From: Aquimarina intermedia
GTDB taxonomy: Bacteria; Bacteroidota; Bacteroidia; Flavobacteriales; Flavobacteriaceae
Assembly (NCBI RefSeq): GCF_008124785.1
Contig: NZ_VNHU01000001.1
Coordinates: forward strand, 496,001-560,000
Length of the DNA stretch: 64,000 nucleotides
Direction: 5' to 3'
The notes below the pieces were generated by a model that worked only from the letters and a program-made list of their open reading frames with translations, made no database searches and was not told where the DNA came from. This document shows, in pieces, positions 45,110 through 55,200 of the stretch (the first letter of the stretch is position 1; the number at the start of each line of letters is the position of its first letter). A program made the position numbers and the translations under genes.

Positions 45110-47386
45110 CTATTTTTTTAGAAGTTTTATCGTTTCTCTCTCCGTTCCGGTTGATAGGTTTAGAATATATAATCCCGGAGATAACTGATTCGTGGACGTT
45201 GAGATGTCAAGGTTGCCTTGCCCCTGGGGGATATAGCTTTTAGGGAGCTTGGAGATTAAATTTCCCTGCGTATCATAAATAGTAATCTCTACAGCACTAT
45301 CCTCTCGTTGATTCCACGCGAGAATTGCTTTATCGCTAACTTCATTGGGATAAAGCGTTACACTACTCGGTTGTGTTCGCGCCAACGTTCCAGCAGTATT
45401 CAAAGTTATATCAAGGTTACCGGGCTGCGACCAGTTACCGGCTTCGTCTCTCACCATACTTTTAATCTTTCCGTTAGTGGTTCTAAGATCATTTGTATTA
45501 TCCAGAGACCCAGCGGTGATTAATGCACTCCCGGTTGATCGGAACTTTGACACCTTTACATCATCAAATAGTACCGATGTTTTATTTGTTCGCAGTGAGA
45601 TGGCTACTCCTGATGGTATTGGGCTACTATCCACCCAAGTAAGTAGAGATTCCTTGTTTTTCCAGACTTGTAGCACTCCGTACGCCGGACTATAGGTAAC
45701 CCGATACGCAGCCCAGTTATTATCTAAAGATACATCGGCAATAGCTCTAGTGTACAATGCGTTATTTACGGTTTCATAAATCCGAACTTTGTTGTCCTCT
45801 CCACTAAACCATATAAGATACGAGTTCCCGCGTTGACTCAAGGTTGCATCAGAAGCCATTATATGCATTCCGAACTTGCGAGGACCCGTTGTTGAAGTTA
45901 CTTTGGCAGCAAATTCATAGAGATAAGGTAATCCAGAGTCCTGAATTAAATAAGAACTCCATAGGGTATTATCAGAAGTTGTATTAGTTTGATTTAATCT
46001 TCCATTTGTCACAGTCCAACTTCCGGCACCTTTATCATACACACCAAAATCCTGATCAAAATTTTCATTAAAAAAACCATTTGTTCTATTTGCGAGATAA
46101 CTGGTGCCATATTTTTCTAACACTTGATAAAATCTTCTGGTTACTCCAATATTATCGTTGTCAGAAAAGTTGACAGTAAAATCTCCGGTTTGTGTGTTGC
46201 CTCCAACAGCAGTTATTGAGGTGGTAGGGGGTGTGGTGTCACCGGAACAACCATTGGAAACCAAAAGATTTACTCCATTTCTGATGCTGGGCATAGAGGC
46301 GTATCCTCCATTACCGGGACATACGGTACAACCCGCGTCACGATGACCGGCGATATGTTTCAACGATGCATTTACAGAGTAATGATAGGAAGCTCCTAAA
46401 GGATCAATAGTTTCTTTATTCGCTTTCCAGGCTAATAAATCTTTTAGCGCAGTTTGTGTAGCTGCTGTGGGACTTATAGAAGAATAATCACCTAGCATAC
46501 ATATTCCCATAGTGTTTCTGTTTTTACCACAAAAGTGAGCGCCAATTGCATTGTCTCCTCCAGCTCTACCTTCATAAATTGTTCCGTTAGGATCTACCAG
46601 AAAGTTATATCCTATATCTGACCACCCGTTACCATTGATATGATAATTTTGTATAGAACGTACTCTGGCAGCCCAGTCATTACTGGAGTTTGATCCATAC
46701 TCATGGTGTAAAATAAGATGAGAAACAGTAGAGGTTGACGCAGGATTTCTATAGATTGCTCCCCATTGACTTCTGCTTACAACAGTAGGTTTTGAACATA
46801 CAGCTCTAGCTTGACTTTTGGTTGTTTGCAATATATTCTTCTGCGTAGTTTTCGGTGTTTTTCCAGGACTATAATGAAACAATTGAACATCGGTAAGCGT
46901 CATATCGTCTACGGTTTGATCAAAGGAAACTTTATACTGAATGTATTTCGTTTTCTTATCCAGAAACATCATTTTTGAGGTTATGCGACTACTGGTTTGC
47001 TCCTGATGCCCATCAAAAACGGCAGTTTCCCATGCGGACCAGGATTTTCCGTTTTTTGAAGTTCGATAGCTCAATTTACTGCTGGTGTAAGCTAGATTGA
47101 TTCCTTCCCATACAGTATAGACCGAAATAAAAGGTTTTGGTTTTTTTAAGTTAATTTTTACAGGTTTCAAAATAAGTTCTGTTTCCTCCTGTGCAGTTTG
47201 TTTTATAGCTAAGCCAGTTGCTTTTTTGGTGAATTTACCAGTGTTGAGAACGCTGTTTTCTTTGGATAAATCGATTCTGATATTAGTGGAACCTTCTCCT
47301 CTGAAGAAGGATCTTTTTTCTTGCCCAAAAGTTGTTAAAGCTATAAATAGACAACTTATAAAGCTTAGTAGAATTTTATTTGTGAT
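45110..47386 (-). CDS. secreted PGRP-type N-acetylmuramoyl-L-alanine amidase with T9SS sorting domain; non-ATG start
   Basis: Cleaves the amide bond between peptidoglycan glycan and peptide. The catalytic domain has zinc ligands in HLILHHEYG and HIAGHRDAGCTVCPGN. A lectin/LamG-like beta domain follows, and the last 80 residues (SVTLYPNEVSDKAIL...GLYILNLSTGTERETIKLLKK) are a type A C-terminal sorting domain for type IX secretion. The first conventional initiator is a TTG at 47170, but that leaves no signal peptide. The frame is open 72 codons further up and encodes TNKILLSFISCLFIALTTFGQ, a classic signal peptide, preceded by ATC (47386-47384) where ATG is expected. Either ATC/ATT is used as start or the start codon was lost by one substitution. 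Confidence 0.75.
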   Translation of the reverse strand: MTNKILLSFISCLFIALTTFGQEKRSFFRGEGSTNIRIDLSKENSVLNTGKFTKKATGLAIKQTAQEETELILKPVKINLKKPKPFISVYTVWEGINLAYTSSKLSYRTSKNGKSWSAWETAVFDGHQEQTSSRITSKMMFLDKKTKYIQYKVSFDQTVDDMTLTDVQLFHYSPGKTPKTTQKNILQTTKSQARAVCSKPTVVSRSQWGAIYRNPASTSTVSHLILHHEYGSNSSNDWAARVRSIQNYHINGNGWSDIGYNFLVDPNGTIYEGRAGGDNAIGAHFCGKNRNTMGICMLGDYSSISPTAATQTALKDLLAWKANKETIDPLGASYHYSVNASLKHIAGHRDAGCTVCPGNGGYASMPSIRNGVNLLVSNGCSGDTTPPTTSITAVGGNTQTGDFTVNFSDNDNIGVTRRFYQVLEKYGTSYLANRTNGFFNENFDQDFGVYDKGAGSWTVTNGRLNQTNTTSDNTLWSSYLIQDSGLPYLYEFAAKVTSTTGPRKFGMHIMASDATLSQRGNSYLIWFSGEDNKVRIYETVNNALYTRAIADVSLDNNWAAYRVTYSPAYGVLQVWKNKESLLTWVDSSPIPSGVAISLRTNKTSVLFDDVKVSKFRSTGSALITAGSLDNTNDLRTTNGKIKSMVRDEAGNWSQPGNLDITLNTAGTLARTQPSSVTLYPNEVSDKAILAWNQREDSAVEITIYDTQGNLISKLPKSYIPQGQGNLDISTSTNQLSPGLYILNLSTGTERETIKLLKK

Positions 47387-47628
47387 ACGAAATAGTTGGG
47401 GTTTATATTAGGTAAACTAAAATCGGAAAAATAAGAGCGATACTCTGACTGTTTTATAAAAAATTATTGTTGTTAAATATCAAAATTTCAAAGGTTTAAC
47501 CTCATTTTCAATGATAAAAAGATGAAATATATACAACCATATATTATTGATTCAAACTGTATAATTGAGAGGATCTGAATAAGCTTTAAATTAATTTTAG
47601 ATAGTGCATAGTTTTTATTGGTATTGAA

Positions 47629-47686
47629 AATCTCCCTAATGGAGCGGATGAATGCATTCATTTTTTCCGCTCCATTTCAGGAGATT
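47629..47686 (-). terminator. long hairpin terminator after the sulfur operon
   Basis: AATCTCC (47629-47635) pairs with GGAGATT (47680-47686), an inner arm AATGGAGCGGA pairs with TCCGCTCCATT, and the apex holds the palindrome TGAATGCATTCA. In the minus direction it is followed by TTTTC. It lies directly after the TlpA stop codon. Confidence 0.8.
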
Positions 47687-47688
47687 CT

Positions 47689-48321
47689 TTATTTTAAACT
47701 TCTCAAAAATTCTCTAAACTCATCAGTACCATAGTCGGCCATGCCTTTATGTGTCAAAACCAAATTGCCAGCCGCATCAATTATATAGGTTGTTGGTAAT
47801 GCGGATGATTGAAACATGGCGGGAAGATTACTCCCAGGAGCGTAAATAGGTAAGTTATAACCCTTACGCTTATCAAAATCTTTAGCCTTTTCAAAATCGT
47901 CATCGAAGGACAACATTACAAAAGCAACTTCATCGCCCATTTCTTCGTGCAACGTATCTATGCTTGGCATTTCAGCAACGCAGGGCGGGCACCAAGTTGC
48001 CCAAAAATTCAAGAAGATTACTTTGCCTTTAAAATCTTCCAGGGAGCCTGGTTTGCCATCCCTGTCAATCAATTTCAGTTTCAAATCTGCCTTTATGAGA
48101 TTTGATGTTACTGGCACATCCTGATTATTTTGATTGTTCCTTATTTGGGCTATTTCTTCTACATCTGGATTCATCAAGCCGGTAGCGAGCAATCCACGTT
48201 GTGCAAAACCGATAACTTCGGTATGCATACCGGTTGCGTAAAGTGCTATGGCCGCTACGGCAAATACTCCATATTGAATCCACGTTTTTCTCTTGTTCTT
48301 TGATATTTGATTTGTTTTCAT
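47689..48321 (-). CDS. TlpA/ResA-like membrane-anchored thioredoxin
   Basis: A 210-aa protein with an N-terminal membrane anchor (IQYGVFAVAAIALYATGM, about 15-32), a linker and a periplasmic thioredoxin domain of the peroxiredoxin/AhpC-TSA-like TlpA type. The active site is FWATWCPPCVAEMPS (Cys111, Cys114), and the cis-Pro loop is SALPTTYIID. It is a thiol-disulfide reductase in the periplasm. It is the last gene of a four-gene operon, 10 bp after the SoxB-like gene. In sulfur oxidisers a TlpA-type protein (SoxW/SoxS) keeps Sox components reduced, and that role is inferred here. Confidence 0.88.
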   Translation of the reverse strand: MKTNQISKNKRKTWIQYGVFAVAAIALYATGMHTEVIGFAQRGLLATGLMNPDVEEIAQIRNNQNNQDVPVTSNLIKADLKLKLIDRDGKPGSLEDFKGKVIFLNFWATWCPPCVAEMPSIDTLHEEMGDEVAFVMLSFDDDFEKAKDFDKRKGYNLPIYAPGSNLPAMFQSSALPTTYIIDAAGNLVLTHKGMADYGTDEFREFLRSLK

Positions 48322-48331
48322 AATCTATATT

Positions 48332-50017
48332 TTATTGAAAGGTATAATCGGTTGTAGGAACCGTCGAAAAAGAATAGGTTCCGAGATATTCGCAATACGC
48401 TCTCCCTTCCAAAGTTGGCGATACTGGCGAATGTTTCTTTAGATATTCTTCAACAACCTCATGTATAGTATACTTCTTAACTTCAATATCCTTGACATTT
48501 GGCATCCTACATAAATTATCCAACGGATCACCTGGTCGTACACAGGCAGAGATGGTATAATACTCATCCTCTTGCATTGGCTCTCCGTTTACAGTTATGG
48601 AAGAAATACGTTTACCCATCTTGTTTTTACTATTAAAATTTACCTTCATTCCTGAAAAACGCACCAACCAACCACCAAAACGTTCTGTCGGATTTTGGGA
48701 AAAGGCATTGTGCATTTCTTTCTCTAACCAATTTTTTATCTGTTGGCCCGTAGCCTTTCCTGTTTTTAGTTTTTCGTTTACCGGAAGCAAATTCCATAGG
48801 TTTGCTCTGGTAATAGGCGCAGGTTTTTCATTTTCTGGTACGATGGGGTTCCCAAATCGAAATCCGTTTGAAATAGCTATATCAGCACCAGTTTTCCATC
48901 GGGCAGCATCAGTAATCATATTATCCATGGGATTTTCAACAGTTAAATATCTGTAGAGAGGGGTGCTCGTATAACCAATCACGGTTTCTAAATGGCTCTT
49001 ATAAGGAGCTTTTTTCTTATCTATAAGTGACTGTATTGTTTTGTCTGCCGGAAACACCTTCGGATCCACCTCAATAAGCTCATAATCATCACCTACCAAT
49101 TCACCATCGACAAAATGCAGTGCCAATTTTCCTACAAAGGAACCAAAAGCACCAGGTTCGGTTACCTTTGCGAATTTGCCTGTAATGGGTTTTCTTACCC
49201 GTTCGTGGGTATCATTCCCTAAAATATAGTCTGCGTTTTCGGCAATGGGATTATTGGCGAGTTCTACTTGTTTAAAAATTCCAATATGTGTTACTAAAAA
49301 GAGTACATCCAAGTCTTCTTTGGTCTTTAACTCATCCACCTGCTTTTTCAAATCTTTGGTAAGGCCACTAAAGGTAATCCCTCTACTGAAAATTGGATTT
49401 TGCCTAACCGGAACGTCAGGGTCGTTTATGCCCATAAACCCAATGCGAATACCATTTATTTCTTTAATGGAATAAGCAGGAAACAAAGGTGCTTCACTTT
49501 TTTCGTGATACATATTCTGTGCAATGACATCTGTGTCATAAGCTTGCATAATGTCCATCATGATGTTTTTGCCATAGACAACTTCCCAATTGCCAGGTAT
49601 GATAACATCATATCCCATTTCTTTTATTATTTCAGACATGATTTTTCCATTCGATAGAGCGGTGTAACCACTACCCTGAATTAGGTCACCACCATCGACA
49701 ATGAGGGTGGTGTTTGGGTTTTTTTGACGTTCCTGCTCAAAAAGGGTTTTGATGTTGGCAAGGCCACCACGGTCTTTAAAAACTATTTTTTCATCTTCCC
49801 AAAATAATTCTGGATGTGTGTCGAGCTGTCCGTGAATATCTGCTGTTTGTAGTACGGTAATACTCAAAGTATCCTTTGATATGGCAGGATTGTTCACCAT
49901 CTTAGACGTATCCGTCTTACACGCAACTGTAACGGTCAAAACTCCGATGAGTCCAAGGGTTGACACAATAGTTCTACTACATATTTTCATAAGTGTATGT
50001 TTTATTCTTTTCATCAT
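48332..50017 (-). CDS. SoxB-like metallophosphatase / 5'-nucleotidase family lipoprotein
   Basis: A 561-aa lipoprotein (VLTVTVAC, Cys33). The N-terminal metallophosphoesterase domain has ADIHGQL (Asp60, His62), VDGGD (109-111) and a GNWE motif (142-145) where ordinary 5'-nucleotidases have GNHE. In SoxB thiosulfohydrolases this motif reads G(H/N)WEFTYG, and here PGNWEVVYG, so the protein resembles SoxB more than UshA. LVTHIGI and LGNDTHERV complete the di-metal site. The C-terminal domain includes ISNGFRFG and ITRANLWNLLPVNEK. Neighbours DsrE, DoxX and TlpA support sulfur chemistry. Its start overlaps the dsrE stop (TAATG). A nucleotidase role is the alternative. Confidence 0.8.
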   Translation of the reverse strand: MMKRIKHTLMKICSRTIVSTLGLIGVLTVTVACKTDTSKMVNNPAISKDTLSITVLQTADIHGQLDTHPELFWEDEKIVFKDRGGLANIKTLFEQERQKNPNTTLIVDGGDLIQGSGYTALSNGKIMSEIIKEMGYDVIIPGNWEVVYGKNIMMDIMQAYDTDVIAQNMYHEKSEAPLFPAYSIKEINGIRIGFMGINDPDVPVRQNPIFSRGITFSGLTKDLKKQVDELKTKEDLDVLFLVTHIGIFKQVELANNPIAENADYILGNDTHERVRKPITGKFAKVTEPGAFGSFVGKLALHFVDGELVGDDYELIEVDPKVFPADKTIQSLIDKKKAPYKSHLETVIGYTSTPLYRYLTVENPMDNMITDAARWKTGADIAISNGFRFGNPIVPENEKPAPITRANLWNLLPVNEKLKTGKATGQQIKNWLEKEMHNAFSQNPTERFGGWLVRFSGMKVNFNSKNKMGKRISSITVNGEPMQEDEYYTISACVRPGDPLDNLCRMPNVKDIEVKKYTIHEVVEEYLKKHSPVSPTLEGRAYCEYLGTYSFSTVPTTDYTFQ

Positions 50018-50442
50018 TAAAGGCTAATACTTTTATACCCCTTTTTCTGAAGTTGAAAGTTGTGAAGAATTCCGTTTTCAACAACCTCAATTTCTTCGGG
50101 AATTTTGGTTTTATCGACTTGAAATTTATTAATCGAAAAACCACAAGCAACAAGTTGAACACCTGCTTTTGTGGCTTTTTCAATAAAACCGTTTATTTTT
50201 TCGGGATCTGTAATATCTCCAATTTCTTTTCCGCAGATGATAACTTGAAAATCGCCAAAAGCCTTGCTGTCTTCAACCTTGAGAGCTTCAGCTGTCATAA
50301 TGATGGGTTGTAATTGAGGTATTTTTTTGGTAAGTACAACATAATTTTGCTTTATGTTTCCCTCAGTATGTTGAGCGTGAAGCTGTGCGCTACTAAAAAG
50401 ACTTAGCAGTAAAAGCGCTGAACTAAAAAAGAGTGTTTTCAT
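50017..50442 (-). CDS. secreted DsrE/DsrF-like sulfur-relay protein
   Basis: A 141-aa protein with a signal peptide (FFSSALLLLSLFSSAQLHAQ), which puts a DsrE-fold domain in the periplasm. DsrE-family proteins carry sulfane sulfur on a conserved Cys; the candidates are Cys100 in VQLVACGFSINKF and Cys70 in FQVIICGKEIGD. It lies 6 bp after the DoxX gene and overlaps the SoxB-like gene by one base, so the three are one translational unit. Confidence 0.83.
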   Translation of the reverse strand: MKTLFFSSALLLLSLFSSAQLHAQHTEGNIKQNYVVLTKKIPQLQPIIMTAEALKVEDSKAFGDFQVIICGKEIGDITDPEKINGFIEKATKAGVQLVACGFSINKFQVDKTKIPEEIEVVENGILHNFQLQKKGYKSISL

Positions 50443-50448
50443 TTTGAT

Positions 50449-50847
50449 TTATTTTAAAAGATTATCGGTGTCGTTCATTATAAAAAATGAAAGTCCACCT
50501 AAAATTGCAATGTTTTTGAAAAGTGGCCCAAGGGTAGTAATTTGACCTACTTGAACCGTTAATGTGATCGGAATTAGCACCATCATGAGGATAATGGCTG
50601 CCCATTTTGTCTTATATCCAATAAGGAAAATAAAACCAGCCGCAAGCATTACGATACCTGAAAGCGCTATAAGCCATTCCGGTTCCCCAAAAAAATGGGC
50701 AATACCGTTAAAACTTGCTTTTTCTATTCTGCTAGCTGTTTTCTCAGTATTGAGCAAATGATTCGCACCGGCTACTAAGAAAATACCACTAACTAATATG
50801 CGTAAAAGTTGTATGGAACGACGATTAATTAAAATTTTGTCAGTCAT
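50449..50847 (-). CDS. DoxX family membrane protein
   Basis: A 132-aa protein with four predicted TM helices: LLRILVSGIFLVAGANHLL, WLIALSGIVMLAAGFIFLIG, WAAIILMMVLIPITLTVQVG and IAILGGLSFFIM. The DoxX family includes the membrane subunit of archaeal thiosulfate:quinone oxidoreductase (DoxD) and many uncharacterised quinone-linked proteins. It is the first gene of the DoxX-DsrE-SoxB-like-TlpA operon and could feed electrons from sulfur compounds to quinone; this is inference. Confidence 0.85.
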   Translation of the reverse strand: MTDKILINRRSIQLLRILVSGIFLVAGANHLLNTEKTASRIEKASFNGIAHFFGEPEWLIALSGIVMLAAGFIFLIGYKTKWAAIILMMVLIPITLTVQVGQITTLGPLFKNIAILGGLSFFIMNDTDNLLK

Positions 50848-50983
50848 AAAATTGTGTTAGAAAGTTGATAAATGATGTATGTTGCACGCGTTTTTCTAGT
50901 CTATATCATAGCCTATTTAACCTTTTGAAATGTGAATTTTTAAAAGGGTACTAAAGTAACGCGTCCATCTATCTATGGAACAA

Positions 50984-51346
50984 TTATATGAAACGGGGAG
51001 GGGGAGAAATATTCTCCAAATAGCGATAGCTTAACCTTGAAGTAAAAAATGAATTAACTTCAGGAACTGGGTTCGGGTTATTTACTTCCCAAGAGGATAT
51101 GTGAAATTGAAATAGCGGAGTACAATAACCATTGAGAGCAACCACTTGTATAGAAGAAATATCAATTTGCGAAAAATCAGCAGTATCCTTCACTAATTTT
51201 GGAGAATTTTCTTTTTTACATTTGGGATTAAAAAAAGCAATATCATTTCCGTTAAATACCAGATTTAACCAATTCGAATCCATGGCAACAAATTTTACCA
51301 TAAAGATCGTAATCAATAGAATTGCTATGTAGTTTTTTATTTTCAC
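50984..51346 (-). CDS. small secreted or membrane-anchored protein, unknown
   Basis: A 120-aa protein with an N-terminal hydrophobic segment (YIAILLITIFMVKFVAM), two Cys residues (CKKEN near residue 42 and GYCTP near residue 74) and a conserved-looking end YLENISPPPRFI. Small proteins with a PPP(K/R) tail occur next to envelope and metal-efflux genes in Bacteroidota (from memory). No function can be given. It lies 137 bp upstream of the DoxX operon and 150 bp downstream of the response regulator gene, all on the same strand. Confidence 0.55.
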   Translation of the reverse strand: MKIKNYIAILLITIFMVKFVAMDSNWLNLVFNGNDIAFFNPKCKKENSPKLVKDTADFSQIDISSIQVVALNGYCTPLFQFHISSWEVNNPNPVPEVNSFFTSRLSYRYLENISPPPRFI

Positions 51347-51496
51347 GAATGGAACAAAAATAATGGATTACCCGATGGGCGTATGTAACTTTTGTTACTC
51401 AGCTACGTTAAAATTTCCTTTATTTTCTTAATTTAAAGACACAGTCACTAGTACACAAGCATCTTTTTATCTAGATAATTATACCACCAAAATGAA

Positions 51497-52243
51497 TTAA
51501 TGCATCGTATCCAAAATCTCAATAACCTCAGATTTCTTACGAATGGAAACCGGTACCCGTTCTCCATTTTTGAGCAGCAAGTATCCACCTTCTGTTTTGA
51601 TATATGCGCTGATATATTGTAGGTTGAGCAAATGACTTTGATGAACACGTAAGAACTGATAATTTTTCAGGAGCTCTGCAAAATGTTTTAATGTTTTGGT
51701 AACAAATACCTTTTCACCCTCAACCAAGTGAAAAATAGTATTGTTACTATCGGATTCACAACGTACGATATCATCAAGATTGACAATACTAATTTTATCT
51801 AAGGTATGCAGGCTGATTTTATCCGGCTTTTGTTCGGGTGCCGACAGCGTATATTTAAGAATGTCCAAACGCTCTTTTGTAGGCTGTAATTGTTCCTTAG
51901 CACGTTCAATAGCCTGACTTAGTTCCTCATTAGAGTAAGGTTTTAGTACGTAATCGATCGCTGCAAAACGAAAAGCACGAATAGCAAACTCATCGCTTGC
52001 TGTAACGAATATGATTTTCGACTTTAGATTAGGAAATATTTCTAAAATATCAAAACCGGTTCCATCTCCAAGCATGATATCCAAAAATAGAATATCAGGT
52101 TCCTTCTTGCGTAATGCTTTGGCTGCTTCGACCACACTTTGTGCAGTGTCGATGATCTGTATATCGTTGTGATTGGTTTCAATATCACTTTTAAGGAGCT
52201 GAAGCGCATCAAACATGTCTTCAACTATAATCGCTGTAAGCAT
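51497..52243 (-). CDS. LytTR-type response regulator
   Basis: A 248-aa regulator. The receiver domain has AIIVEDMFDAL, the phospho-acceptor Asp55 in ILFLDIMLGDGTGFDIL and the KPYSNEEL switch Lys. The C-terminal LytTR DNA-binding domain has VRCESDSNNTIFHL, FLRVHQSHLLNLQYI and the final LLKNGERVPVSIRKKSEV. It is encoded 2 bp after the sensor kinase and is its obvious partner. Targets are unknown; the genes that follow are the small secreted protein and the DoxX operon. Confidence 0.9.
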   Translation of the reverse strand: MLTAIIVEDMFDALQLLKSDIETNHNDIQIIDTAQSVVEAAKALRKKEPDILFLDIMLGDGTGFDILEIFPNLKSKIIFVTASDEFAIRAFRFAAIDYVLKPYSNEELSQAIERAKEQLQPTKERLDILKYTLSAPEQKPDKISLHTLDKISIVNLDDIVRCESDSNNTIFHLVEGEKVFVTKTLKHFAELLKNYQFLRVHQSHLLNLQYISAYIKTEGGYLLLKNGERVPVSIRKKSEVIEILDTMH

Positions 52244-52245
52244 AA

Positions 52246-55200
52246 TTAATAGTCTGTGGTTACCGGAATTTTAAAAGAGATTTCTGTTCCTCCAATACTT
52301 TTGTCGTCTAGGACTATTTCCTTAATTTTCAGTGTTCCTTTACCCGTAATTGAATCCAAACGCTCCCGCGTAACCGTTAGTGCCATAGATTGATGATCCG
52401 TTTTAGTCTTACTGTTATTAGATTGAAATATTCCCACACCGTTATCAATAATCGTACAATGTAAAAAATCATTTTTAATCTCAAATCGTAATTGAAGATT
52501 TCCTTTTTGCTTTCCCTTCAATATTCCATGTCGGATGGCATTCTCTACAAACGGCTGAATAAGCATTGGCGGAATAAGCACCTCTTCTGTATCGATCTCC
52601 TCTTCCAAGTGAAACTGGTATAAAAAAGGTTTGCTGGCCATCAACTGTTCAACCTCAATATAGTTTTTTAAGGTTTTGATTTCCTGGTCTAAGGTAATAT
52701 AATCTTTTCTTGAATTGTATAAAGTTTCGCGTAACAATGTAGCAAAACTATTAATTGTACTATTCATTTTAGCAGGATTACTGGTTCCCATAGCTTTGAT
52801 ACCGTTGAGTACATTAAAGATAAAATGTGGGTTCATTTGGAGTCTCAAGGCTTTATGTTCTAAGGTAAGCAGATGATTTTGCATTTGCAGTTTTTCCTGT
52901 ATAGCGAGGTTTTTTTGTTTGAGTTTTGAAAGATACCATAGTGTCCAGAGGGAAATCAAGACGATAGCCGTGGCTAACATGGAATAAATAAACCAGGTTT
53001 TCTTATAGATCGGACTGTCAATAAAGAATTGTAATGAGATGGGTTTGCTTTCTTTCCAACGGTAATTTCTGGATTGCGCAGTAAACAAATGATCACCATA
53101 AGCTAAACCAGCCAAATTCTGTTTATTTTCTTTGGTCCATGGACTCCAGATAGCATTGTCTAATCTAAAACGATATTCAATTTCGTTAGGGTGATCAATA
53201 TCAACAGTCTGATAGCTTAGGGTAAGTTGAGTCTGGGTAGGTTTTAACTGTAAAACCTGTGATTCATTTTGCCACCGAGTCCAATTAATAGAATCAACAC
53301 TCTTATAAGCCACTTCTACATCTTCAAAATAAAGTTTGGGAGGAGTAATTTTTTTAGAAGCCTGTCCTAATTGATACTTTGATAAACCATAAATAGCTCC
53401 AAACCACAGGTTGCCTTCCGCATCTTTATCAATAGCATTGAGGCAAGTTTCTATACCTAAAAAACCATCATTACGATCATAATGGTACAAATCCACGATT
53501 TCGTTATATTTGTTAAGTATAATTTTATCTACGCCACGCTCAGTTCCTACCCATAAGTTTCCATCATTATCGAATATCATTTGATAGATGTTGTTGGAAA
53601 ATGGATTTTTGACTCCCTTAAGCTTAGTGAACTTGAGATCATCAGCAGTTAGATCTCCGTGCCAAATGCCTCTTCCTGCTGTGCCTAAATACATAGTGTT
53701 ATTATGAAAAAGTATGCTGCTTATAGCAACACGCTGCGGTAAGGGATTCGTAAAATGTTTTATTCTATTTCCTTTTAAATACCCTAATTGTCCATTTTGG
53801 GTAGCGTACCACAGCTTACCTGATGGATCGGCTTTTAAATCCCGAATCAGTAGATCGTCAATACCGTTGCGGGTACTGAAAAATTTGAGTCTTCTGATCC
53901 GTTTTTTATTAAAATCATAGGTGAACCTAAAGATTCCGGATGAGTATGAAGCTACCCAGACCGTATCATTACGAGCATAAATACTACGAATCCACTCTGA
54001 TGGCAGACCCGAATTTTTATTTAATATATGGGCTGTAAAGGAGGTAGTGACCAAGGTATCAATGGTTGGAAACTTCTTATTGCTGCTATCAATTACTATA
54101 CTATCCCTCTGTTGAAGTTCTTTTAATAAAATTCCTTTACCATCCGTACCAGCCCAGATATTACCAGAACCATCACTGGTAATAGTTTTGATTTTTGTTG
54201 AAATTAATTCATCTTCCAAGGGAATAGATTGTACGCTCAATGAATCAATTTTAACCAGACCCGCTTCAGAGTTCGAAGCCCAAATATTGGCGTCAGTCGC
54301 ATGTACCGCATACACCCGGTTTCCTTTTAAACCGTTTTGTTGATTATAATGGGTGAAATTATTAAAGTAATATTTATAAAATCCCGCACCCGAGGTAGCG
54401 ATCCAAATATTTCCGTTGCGGTCGTTCACTACTTTACGAATATGGGAAACACCCAGGCCAGTTTCTCGGTTAATATTGCTAATAATATTATAAGTGTCTG
54501 GATCTACCCTATAAATTCCATTGTTATCAGAAGACATCCACAATTCATTCGTATTTTGTCTGGAGATAGCATTAATGCGTAAAGGTTGTCTTACGGCTAG
54601 CCCTAAACGATATTTTGAATTTAAATCGAACACAAAAAAACCTGTGTTAAAAGCAGAAGCATATAATTTGTGCCCATACCTATGAAGTGCTGTAAAGTTT
54701 TTAGACACTTTCTTTTTTAAATTTTTCGATTCTTTATCTAATGTTGTAGTGGTCCACAGACCTTTGCTGGTGGCAATCCAATAGCGTTTTCCGTCATACA
54801 AAATATCATTAATTATGCTGGTATTGATATCAGCATTTAGGCTTAGCTTTAGCATGCCGTGATCTACGTGATACGAGTATAGACCCACGTTAGTAGCGAG
54901 GAGCGTGCTGTGCTGAAAACGAAAAATTTTATTTACTCTGGGACCTTCACTGTTAATAAATGAGTCTTTATATTTTATTGAAAGTCCGCGTTTTGTACCA
55001 ATAAACAAGCTGTCATTATAAAATTTCAGCGAATGAATATAATTTGAGAGCAAGCCATCACTTTCATTCCAGGTAGTAAATTGCTCTCCGTCAAATCGGG
55101 AAAGACCACCCCCTTGAGTACCTAGCCATAAGTATCCGATTTCATCTTGTGTAATATCATAAACTTGTGATTGCGGCAATCCGTCTTCTAAGGCATAACC

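Noticed and set aside
48332-50017. Plain periplasmic UshA-type 5'-nucleotidase
   Set aside because: Not excluded, but GNWE in place of GNHE and the DsrE/DoxX/TlpA neighbours favour a SoxB-like role.
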